64,000 nucleotides of DNA from Mycteria americana (lineage: Eukaryota; Chordata; Aves; Ciconiiformes; Ciconiidae): the NCBI RefSeq assembly GCF_035582795.1, contig NC_134367.1:46975062-47039061 (forward strand), given 5' to 3'. Positions 54,617 through 64,000 of this stretch are shown piece by piece. The position numbers were made by a program, and so were the translations under genes. The notes beneath the pieces are model-generated. The model was not told the origin of the DNA. It worked only from the letters and a program-made list of their open reading frames with translations, and searched no databases. Numbering within the stretch: the stretch's first letter is position 1; every line of letters begins with the position of its first letter.

Positions 54617-55294
54617 CTCTTGGCTGGGGTGGTCCTGGTAGACAAGAAGTTGAACATAAGCCATCAGTGTGCCCTTGCAGCAAAGAAGGTCAATAGCATC
54701 CAGTGCTGCATTTGGCAGAGCATTATCAGCAGAACAACAGAGGTGATTCTTCCCCTCTACTTAGCCCTGGTGACACAGCTGCAGTGCTGGATCCAGGTCT
54801 GGACTCCCAAGTACAAGAGAGACAGGGCCTTACTGGAGAGCCATGAAGTTAGTGAAGGGACTGGTGCATCTGGCATATGAGAGCCTGAGAGGGCTGTGGT
54901 TGTTCAGCCTGGAGAAGAGAAGGCGCAAGGGAATCTGAACAATGTGTGTAAATACTTGGTTGAAGGGGAGTGAAGACGTGGGAGCCAGACTCTTCTCAGT
55001 GGTGCCCAGTGACAGGACAAGAGGCAATGGGCACAAACTGAAACACAGGAAACTCCATCTGAACACAAGAAAGAAATTTTCCCTGTCAGGGTGGTCAAAC
55101 CTGGACTAAGGTTGCCCTGAGAGGTTGTGGAGTCTCCACATACCTCCATCGCTTTGAATATCTCCTAGAGATGTTAAAAAAGACAACTGGATGTGGCCCC
55201 AAGCAACCTGCTCGAGCAGACCCTGCTTTGAGAAGGATGTTTGACTAAGTGATCTCCAGAGGTCTCTTCCTACCTCACCTGTTCTATGATTTCT
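54617..55294 (+). mobile_element. CR1 LINE, 5'-truncated 3' end
   Basis: Plus-strand CR1: the 3' end of the ORF2 region (GGCTGGGGTGGTCCTGG, CATAAGCCATCAGTGTGCCC), then the CR1 3' UTR (AGGGCTGTGGTTGTTCAGCC, GTGATCTCCAGAGGTCTCTT) and a degenerate TTCTATGAT tail at 55282-55290. Frameshifts and stops make it non-functional. It lies a few hundred bases upstream of the MCHR2 start exon. Confidence 0.92.
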
Positions 55295-57500
55295 TGAATA
55301 TGTGAAATATGAGACAATGATGTTAGCTCTAATTTTTTTATTCAAAATCACCTCTAATCTTTTGTGTCCATTTTGAGATGCCTGAAGCTACAAGAAACCT
55401 ATAGTTTTCTCAGCTATAAGTTATACCCAAGGACAAAGCTATTGGTGCAGATGCACATAGCCCATCTCTTCAACAGGTCCAGCTGTTGCAGCAAAACTAT
55501 CTGTCTTCTCTCCCATACACTCACGTTCCATAATACACTGAACAAAATCAGAGTCTTTACCTTCAAGATTCTTAATTGTCTAGATATGCAATCCTGTATT
55601 TCCTCAAGTAAAGAAGATATCTTTTTCCTTAGATAATTTTTTTCCCACCAGTTCACCTATGCAACTGTAGCCTGAGTCTCTGCTTTATTTGCTTAGTACA
55701 ACCTCAGGCTGCCAGGATCTGAACGAATATATAAAGACACTCTGCTCAAAATAGTTTATTAAGCCCTGCTGAGAGTCCAGCAACTTCAGATAAGGCACTG
55801 AAGAACAATACTGCCCTGCAGTTACACCCATACCCAACTTTAAAAAACAGTAAATTGAGAGACAGATCATACGCGTATTTTTCATTCTAATTTGAGACAA
55901 ATTTATGTCTGTAGCAAATATGATCTTTATTTCAGTAAATACAGTATCTTAAAGCAAAAATGCAGCCTGGGATGAAGTAAAAAATTCCTTTATATAACAT
56001 AAAATTCCCTTATGCATTTGAGAATAAAATCACCCTTTTACGAGATTTTAGTCTTTACAGGATGATGAGTCACTGCTCTTCAATAGCATCAAATTAACAA
56101 TAGCAGGGTTCTGCTGTTCAAGATACAAGGAAGGCAATGGGTAATAACTGCTTAATTTACTTGCCAAAACCAGGGGGTCCAGGAGGCTACCAGAAATAGG
56201 AAAAAATAACAGAAATAAAATGCAGAGACAGTTTTTTTAAAATCTAATTTAAAAATAAGCAGTTTCCTGTTGTTTACAGAGAAGAAACTTAACTGCAACA
56301 ATACGTTCCCTGAGTACAAATAGGGGGTTAATTTTTACACTTGTATAATGCATTTAAGTCGAAGACCATGAAGAACTTTACAAACTTTATGTTTCACAGC
56401 AAAGCCGTGATGTTGGAAAGTATCTTTTGATGGTGAAGTACCCTTTGTGCTGTACGAAGCCCGAGTGAATGGCACGTGATCACAGACACAGCTACTTGTA
56501 TTGGTGAAGATAAATGGCTCCCTCAGTGAAAACAATTTCTCTTCACACATATGCTTGAAACCATACCTTACTAAGGTGTTTATAAGATACATTAGAGGCA
56601 TGATCGTTATATATATTATAGCAAAATCACATACTTTTCAAGAATTAAAGAAGTAGAAACCCCAAAATTGGTTCTGTTATTGGTGTAACCTCCCATTCCC
56701 AATGAGTGATTGATCCAATGGTCATTTAATAGTAAAAAGATACATTGGGCTAAAAAGAAAATTGTGCCTGTTTAGTGCTTAGCTTCTATGAAGTAAATTA
56801 GTACTATCTTGTTTGGAAAAAGGGCAGATGAGAGTTTTTCAGCCAATAAAAATATTAGATTTCTTTCTGTTTGAAAATATAAGATCTGCACTTCATGACA
56901 GAATTGGGAAAAGAATAATAATTTACTTTAGTAAGTAGAGTGTCAGATATAACAGACCAGCTTTAAAGCTAATAAGCCCTTCTTTTTTCCTAACTCTCTC
57001 AATTGATTTATTAAAGACCATTATTTTAGTACTTGCATCCAAAATTACTGACATCAATCACTATTTAAATTTCAGTTGGGGAGTAGAAAAAAGCCTTATA
57101 ATTTAATTAACATCATCCCTGAAAGGACAGACTATTCAAAAGTATATCATCAACTTTTTTCAGTGACAAAATGTAAAAGCTAAAATATACTCTCTGAAGC
57201 TTCAAATTTTTAATACATCTGTTATGTGTCCACATTTCCTCTGACAAGCTATTACCATAAGAAAGTGGAAGGGTGAGTCAGTAAGGAAAACATCTTAGGT
57301 AACCTAAGTTCAACTATAAAAGCGAAACGCATATAGTCAGCATTGTGAAGATAAACACAGGGATGTCTTCTCATGGGCCCTAATGATCTAGTAGCATAAT
57401 TCTTTCTTGTACCTCACTTCCTATAAACTCTGGCAAGGAAACAAACTCTTGCAAATATAGCAAGACCTATGATGGCTCTGTCAGTCAGGGTACCATGCTG

Positions 57501-57610
57501 AATCATAGAATCATAGAATTGTTTAGGTTGGAAAAGACCTTTAAGATCATCGAGTCCAATTGTTAACCTAACACTGCAAAGTCCACCACTAAATCACGCC
57601 CCTAATACTG
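57501..57610 (-). mobile_element. CR1 LINE 3' fragment
   Basis: Short segment beginning AATCATAGAATCATAGAATT and continuing TTTAGGTTGGAAAAGACCTT and AAGATCATCGAGTCCAA, the reverse complement of an avian CR1 3' end with its tandem tail. Relatively well preserved, so probably a younger insertion than the fragment at 11432. Confidence 0.88.
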
Positions 57611-60600
57611 ATGCTTACAACCCATCCTGTCGTTCCTCTATGACATAGCAAGCCACCATCTGCAGTAAAATCAACAAAACTCCATTACGTGAAGAAGTAG
57701 AATTATGGGGGAAATTCAAACCAGTAATTTTTCATCACTTAAGGTCACAGAAACCAGCTGCACACAAATTCACCGTGACAGCGACACAAATTCAGAAACC
57801 CCAAAAGCTGAGAAAGGAGGAAGCCGGCTCCTTGGTTGCTTAATTATGGAAGAACAGATATTTAGGACATGGAGTAGGGCTTCTTCTTGAGGTCTGGATC
57901 AAACTGGCTAATGAAACTGAGCAAAGATTTGCATAGAATAGTTGTGACTCTTAATGAGCGTCTTTAAGATTTCTCCTGTATAATTTAAACAGTTACACTA
58001 CTGAAGTGTTTATACAAGCTGTCTAATTTAACATCTTGTATATAGAAATATTTCTTATTAAATATGTTATCTGTTACTAAGCAGTTCAGACACTTATAAC
58101 AGATGGAATTCATACTATGAATTTATTCCTCCTCATAACTGCCAGGGACTATTACAGGAGTGAATGCATACTAACCCTGATTTGTTTTTAGTAACACGAC
58201 ACACTTTTACTAGAGGCAAAATCAGTTAAGAAGAGTAGCTTCTTTTATCTACAATTTTTGCATTCTGAAGTAATAATTCTTGGCAACAGCTTAATCAAAT
58301 AAAAAAAAAAATTCACCTTTTCATTCACTTCTACCCAGTTACAGACTGACTCCTACATGGAAAAAGTCAGCTGTAGAATTTGACTATTGCTTGACTTAGT
58401 TTTAGTGTCATTTACAACTATTCTCACTGTCTCCGGTGCCTTTGAGACACTCAGATTTTGTCTGAAGGGCATGCTTACATCTTGCCATTGCAAGGTTCTG
58501 CAGTTCGGTACCAATTTTAGCATTAACTTGGAATATTTTGAATTAGAAGCTTATCTCATTTAATTAGGGAAAGTAATCTTTTGTGTCATTGCTTTTTGAT
58601 CCTTTGTCTTGCCCTTTTCTCCATTGGCTTTATTCTAGAAAAACTAGAAGATGTGGATTTAATTCTTGCTTCTGCCACTGATTCAGTGCATGACCTCAGG
58701 CATGTTTGTTATATATTTTGCTGCTCAGCTAGTCCATCTGCAAAATGCGGACACTTATGAAGTTTTTCTTACACCTCAGTAAAGTGAAAAATGATCCAGA
58801 GATGGAAAATATTCCTATACTGGTATTCAGTTGACATCTTACAAATACACTATAGTCTCAATTACAGTGCTACATAGTCATAAGGGCTCTAATAAAGAGT
58901 GGGAAAACCAGAGAGTAATGGTGCAACCCGTGCTTGTACAGGGCAACCATGAACTCTGACCCGGGCGATTGTTGGTAGGAGTTTTTACAGTGCCTTTAAC
59001 AGCCTTTAGGCACTTTTTGCATTGTCATAGACTGCAAGTTCTTAAGTAGTTCTTTGATTTTGATTCCTTATTAAAATAAATAAATAAATACTTACATGAC
59101 TATTTATACTACCTTGCTTGATCAAATAGCACATACAGCTTTGAGTATATTTATCATTCACATTAGGGAATTCATTGATTCTTCTTCACACAGAACTGTA
59201 ATCTTAACTTTCTCTTAACTCTGAGCCAATTACAACATTTATTACTTATTGGACATTCCTGATTATACAGGACTTAAAAGAAGTGTAAGATTAAATTCCA
59301 GCCAGCTTCTAAGGCATTTGACTGAATGTCTCCCTTTTACACATGCAACAGTACCTCAGGGCTCTGGAAAATGAGACCCCTGTGCTTGAACACACTTCAG
59401 ATTAAAAAGAAAATAGAAGAAACTCTGGTGTTTCCTAGAGCTCAACTGAGACAGTTTCTGGCACAAAAAAGGCTATTCCCAGGAAAAGACAGAGGTAACC
59501 CTACCAGAGAACTCAGATTTACACCAGATGTGAATATGGTATAAGTAGCTTGTTTTAGATGATTTCTCTTGTGCGGCAGATTATGTCCTCTCTAGTACAT
59601 TGTATTTCTCTAGAATAACTTTTTACAATTTGAATTTACTCTCTTTAAACCAATATATGACTACATTTGAAAGTATATGCATTTGAAAATTCAAAATTTC
59701 AAAATATTGAAAGAGTGTAGAGAAGAAAATAGCAGCCCGTAGATTGGAAAAGGACAGCCTATGATTAGATAAAAATATATTTGGGATGTTTGGAATAAGG
59801 GCAAACTTCTTGACATTCCATTTCTTGGACAAGTATCTTGCAAGAATCTATTTAAAACTAGGTACTAATTCCAGCTGAGCTCTTCCGTTTGTTTTCTTTG
59901 TTCTACTATAAAGGACTCATAAGAACTAACACTTTGATGTTTATTGGAAAATATGCTTATTGCTTTTAGAGTGACCTCCTCTAGTAATTAATTTTTCTGG
60001 AATTCAGAAAATTAGGAATTAGGAAATTTCCTAGGAAATTAAAAAATTAGGAATTTTCAGTAATTACTGTCAGTCATTTAGTAACCTGTGTGAAGTAGGC
60101 ATATTTCAGGAAGTGCAGGATACTGAATATAAGCAGGTAGAGAATGATATTCAGCATCTTTTGGCAAGCTGGAAATGGAATGTAGTTATTCTGGTTTTGA
60201 AGCTCATGGTCAAAGCTTGGGGAATAATCATCTGTGAAATTGCTCCTTTTCTAAAATTACTTCTCCAGCGTTGAAGTGTGTTTTGAATCCCAATCAGTAA
60301 AGGCATGAATTCTGCAAATGACTGATACATTTTAATCCTTTTTTGTTGTCGTGGAAAGAAATTATTTTACACAGTACAAAAGAAAACAAAACCTACAAGA
60401 GAAAAAATTAGGAAGAGAGGAGGAAAAGATATTTGGGAAAGGAAAAGAGCCCTGAGCTGACAAGTCTGAAGACCATAACTTAAGAGCAGAAATTTGAGAT
60501 TTATGCAAACTTGTTTGAAGCAGTTACGTAAGAATGTGGGACATCGAGAAATCCTCTGGGTTTTTGAATCCATTCAGAAACCTGCCCAAGGGAGCAAGTG

Positions 60601-61280
60601 AGAACACTGATGACATTTACTATATCTGTTTCAAGATGAGATCACTAAACTCTGACTTTACAAAGGCTAAGTATTATCTTTCCCTTTTGGTTGAGGTGGC
60701 AATAAAGGTGGAAAAAAGTTAACTGATTATTTGTCTAAGGTTGTTGTCCAAGGAAATGACTGTGATTTGTGCTGAAATATGCTATTCATCCTACTTTTGA
60801 CTAACCTTTTTCACTATCTACTTCCGAAATATTGAAACACCTTCTTTGCTTCCCTTCTTATGCTTCCTCTGGCATTTGCAAAGATTTCACTGTTAAAGCT
60901 TCTTTAAAAAATTCTGCCTACAAATTGTTTAAAATAATTATGCTCTGAGCACTGTGTAACCTGGTCATCTTCCACCTAAACAAAATTGTTATTTTGAATC
61001 ATAAATCAGTTTGAATGGGTATGCTAGGATCTGGTGATGCTGGGATGCTGCTATGTTAACAAGTGTCCTGAGCATGTTTCCCTTGGAAAATTTGCAGTCT
61101 GTCTGCTATGAGCAGTTTGCCATACATTACATAGCAAAGGATTTAAGTGTTCAAAGTGAATAGCAGCTGTGGAATGGGTCAATTTAATTTGCTGACACAA
61201 GTGTGAGAGAAATACCAGTTTACCTGTGTATTAACCATGCCCTTCTTGCGAGTGATACAATTTTGTTTCTTATTTCTAGA

Positions 61281-61352
61281 AATAAATAAAATAAAATAAA
61301 ATAAAATAAAATAAAATAAAATAAAATAAAATAAAATAAAAATAATAATAAA
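61281..61352. repeat. (AAAAT)n microsatellite
   Basis: Long AAAAT pentamer array of about 60 bp, ending in AAT units. On the minus strand it opens a Phe/Ile/Leu/Tyr low-complexity frame that is not a gene. Likely length-polymorphic. Confidence 0.93.
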
Positions 61353-62340
61353 AGTATGAGATTGTTCACAAACAGGTTTGGGTTGTATGAACAATTGGGT
61401 GAGGGTAGCTGTGTTCAAATGAAGAACAGAGGAGAAGGAAAGTAATTAAGCAGAGATCTACCTGCTTGGCCCAAGGACTGAAGAAGAAATTTGGATCACA
61501 GAATATCTGCCTCAGTTCTGTAAAGCATCATTAAGACAGGCCCTTCCACCATCATGCAACAACGCCATCCGCACCATGATGACAAGACCAGTGCTGGAAA
61601 TGGGAGGTAACTGTTACTGCTTAGGTTATCCATTTACATCCATTGAGGCTGAAGACCTTGAGGCAGCACATATATTTTAACAGTTTACATGGCTTTTTGT
61701 AAGAGTGGATCCAGGACACTTCCCATTACTTGGACACCGTAGTAAGTTTCAGAATGAACAGTGAACTGGTCACCAAGTTAAATGAGAACACAGAAACACT
61801 AATCTCTGGCCTGTTTGGGGTTTGTCCTGCTATTTTAACCCACTGGGATGTTATCACAGAACCAGGAAAATTGCTACTTATGCTTCTTCTATATTGCCTT
61901 GTTTCTCTATCCATACAGCTCCACTGTATCTTTGCCACCACATAACCAATCTGATGGACAAAAATTCAAGACCAGGTCATAGCTAAGTGATACCACGTTT
62001 CCTTGTCAAGTATAATCTTCCTTGGTCTTTGTGTGTGGTGCGGTGCCTACCACTAGGACAGGCAAGAAACCTTCTGGAGGTTCCTCCTTTACTCGCAACA
62101 GACTCTCTTTGCCTTTCCTTGGCTTCCCATGCAGTCTGCTGCCTACTTGGTTGTAACAGCGATAACTGCAGATAATCTGGGTTTACACTTTTCACAAATA
62201 CTCACCTAAGAGAACAACTGTAACTTTCCAAACAACTATTAAAATTTTCATGTTGTTAATAATACTTCCTATCCAAAATAATAACCCTGGATGAACAAAC
62301 CCATGTGGTGTAGACAAACATCTACCCCTTTGATAGATCC

Positions 62341-62363
62341 TTTTTTTTTTTGGGGGGGGGGGG
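62341..62363. repeat. T11-G12 homopolymer junction
   Basis: Eleven T immediately followed by twelve G. The G run can form a quadruplex and is a likely sequencing-error and length-variation site. Confidence 0.9.
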
Positions 62364-63261
62364 AGGAATGTAACAGCAGAAACCTAGAAAATACTGAAAA
62401 TGTTGCTCAGTAGATAACATTTTCATTGAGTCATAGAATTTTAATGACATCGTAGCAGAAGCTCTGCTTGGAGATTTCTATGTAAGACCAATATAAATTC
62501 AATAAAAGAATTACTTCCATAGAATTATTCCATAAATCCCTAACTACTCCTTAGCTGGTATTACAAAGCAGATGTTTATTGAACCTCAGTTAAACTATTA
62601 AGGGAAGATATTTTTCTTCACATTACTTGACTTCACATGAGTCTAATATCAAAAAGAAAGAAAATAAGGCAAAGTGTGAGGAGAAAGAGTATTTAAACAT
62701 AATAGCCCTGTCTCATTTTTAACTCTGATTTTAATGCTTGATGGTTATGCTGCACAATAGCCTTTAAAAACCACCTATGTTTCATTTTTGACTCAATTTC
62801 TGCTGCAAATTGAAGAAATCTCGTTCTTCTTCAATAAATGTGAGGCAATGAATGCCCAGCTGAAAAGGTCTTTCTGTCTCATTCCAATGAGTAGGAAGGA
62901 CTGGAGAATTATAATTCTTTTAAAAAGTTGAATTGCTGACTTAAAACATAGCTGTCATATCACACAAATCTTTTCTTAGCCTTCCTATTTTCTTCTTTAT
63001 GAAACCACCATCCAAAGCGCTTTGCCTTAAATAATGCCACAGCCTCTTTCTCTCCAAGACAGGCTTGGAGAGATACCGACTCTCATCGTTCTCCCAGGGA
63101 ACCAACCTTCTTCAACATTTACTGAAGGCACACGCACACCTTTCTACTAAAGACAAGCGTCGAGCCGAAAGTGGAAATTTTTTTTTTTTTTTTCAGTTAA
63201 AAATGCAAAAGGAAAAAGAAAGGCATCCCTCACGGCTGAGAGCACACAGAGCACAAAAGTT

Positions 63262-63800
63262 TACAAAATTGCAGCATCCTCGGCCCGGCAGCATCCGCCC
63301 CCCGCCGCGGCGGCCGTGCCGCTGTCAGCCCCGCACGGCGCTCCCTGGCAGAGCGCTTCCCTCTCGCCCCGACCCACCTGCCGAGCCGCCCCGCCGCTCG
63401 CCCCCGGGCCGCGGCAGCAGCCCACGCAGCCCCGCCGCCCCGCTCCCGCGCAGCCCCGCCGCCCTGCTCCCGCGGAGCCCCGCCGCCCCGCTCCCGCAGC
63501 GCCCCGCCGCCCCGCTCCCGCGCAGCCCCTCCGCCCCGCTCCCGCGGAGCCCCGCCGCCCCGCTCCCGCGCAGCCCCGCCGCCCCGCTCCCGCGCAGCTC
63601 CGCCGCCCAGCTCCCGCAGCGCCCCGCCGCCCAGCTCCCGCGCAGCCCCGCCGCCTGGGCACTGGCGGGGACCCCCCGCGGATGTGTCCTTGGGGCCCCG
63701 GCTTCTTGCCGCCCGAAAGCTCTCCCCTCCCGGAGGGAGCAGCCCGCTGGAGTGGAGGGGTAAGTGCCGCCTCCCCTGGCCCCTGTATAAGAGTTCACCT
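63262..63800. promoter_or_regulatory. CpG island, candidate distal promoter
   Basis: Abrupt change from AT-rich DNA to a segment dominated by CpG-containing GC-rich motifs (repeated CCGCC, CCCGC and GCGCAG). It is the only such island in the window. It lies about 9 kb upstream of the MCHR2 start exon, which needs an upstream non-coding exon, so it may hold the MCHR2 promoter. A divergent plus-strand transcript is also possible: a good donor (GAGGG|GTAAGTG) lies at 63760 and a TATAAG at 63786. Gene assignment is inference; the neighbouring gene beyond the window edge is unseen. Confidence 0.55.
63426..63659. repeat. 24-bp GC-rich minisatellite inside the CpG island
   Basis: About ten head-to-tail copies of a 24-bp unit with consensus GCAGCCCCGCCG followed by CCCCGCTCCCGC. 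Unit starts are 63426, 63450, 63474, 63498, 63522, 63546, 63570, 63594, 63618 and 63642 (the last one decayed). All nine full units keep exactly 24 bp. Unit variants differ mainly in the first bases (GCAG, GGAG or AGCG). The period is eight codons, so no stop is introduced in several frames on both strands, which creates long low-complexity Pro/Ala/Arg or Gly/Ala/Arg reading frames that are most likely not genes. Confidence 0.93.
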
Positions 63801-64000
63801 GTAGCCGCGCTCTGCTCCCGTCCACTTCTGAACCTGGACCTGCCTCTTTCTCAGGCGGAACAGGAGGGAACGGCGTGTTACACCCAACACACAGCCTGCG
63901 GCTGCGCCCATCTCCAAACGCTTACACAAATGTTAAATATAAAAACCCAGCACGATAGTTACCCTGGAGAAAACAAACCAACCAACCCTCACGCTGTGAA

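Larger units (their letters stand above)
55295..63261. other. MCHR2 upstream flank or 5'-UTR intron
   Basis: AT-rich, with a CR1 fragment, the (AAAAT)n array and the T11G12 tract. A minus-strand donor-like CTTAG|GTGAGTAT occurs at 62206-62205 and could end a non-coding MCHR2 exon, but this is only a motif match. No coding gene recognised. Confidence 0.5.

Noticed and set aside
54578..55351. Several short frames upstream of the MCHR2 start exon
   Set aside because: They fall in the decayed CR1 element and carry frameshifts and stops.
61179..61418. Minus-strand frame rich in Phe/Ile/Leu/Tyr
   Set aside because: It is a translation of the (AAAAT)n microsatellite.
63065..63825. Overlapping 130-230 codon frames on both strands over the CpG island
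   Set aside because: They exist because the 24-bp tandem unit and high GC exclude stops; products are low-complexity Pro/Ala/Arg or Gly/Ala/Arg repeats with no domain.

Overview
The window reads as vertebrate, almost certainly avian, nuclear DNA. It is AT-rich and contains 3' fragments of CR1 LINEs (some ending in the ATTCTATGA-type tail of bird CR1) and two solo LTRs of an avian endogenous-retrovirus family. It carries one recognisable protein-coding gene with vertebrate intron structure. There is no prokaryotic or viral gene organisation, CRISPR array, tRNA or rRNA that I can support.

The gene is on the minus strand and spans about 54.3 kb down to 33.0 kb. It encodes a class A G-protein-coupled receptor that I recognise as melanin-concentrating hormone receptor 2 (MCHR2). 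Five coding exons (54292-54111, 46686-46477, 36439-36245, 34537-34418, 33296-32972) join without a break into 1032 nt, i.e. 343 codons plus a stop. All four coding introns have GT-AG ends and phase 2. A strong splice acceptor 25 nt upstream of the start codon shows that at least one further 5' non-coding exon lies at higher coordinates.

Layout: 1-32.9 kb lies downstream of the receptor. I see no gene there, only two solo LTRs (2212-2814 and 27747-28317), CR1 fragments, simple repeats and a pair of related ~100-bp segments at 12138 and 14927. From 33.0 to 54.3 kb is the receptor gene with its introns. From 54.3 to 63.2 kb is the receptor's upstream flank or 5'-UTR intron, with two more CR1 fragments and an (AAAAT)n tract. 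From 63.26 to 63.8 kb is a GC-rich CpG island containing a 24-bp minisatellite. It is the only promoter-like region in the window and the best candidate for the receptor's distal promoter and/or a divergent transcript.

I found no previously undescribed system. The items most worth a second look are the intact bird MCHR2 with its missing TM6 tryptophan, the CpG-island minisatellite whose 24-bp period keeps long spurious ORFs open on both strands, and the duplicated ~100-bp segment flanking a CR1 insertion.
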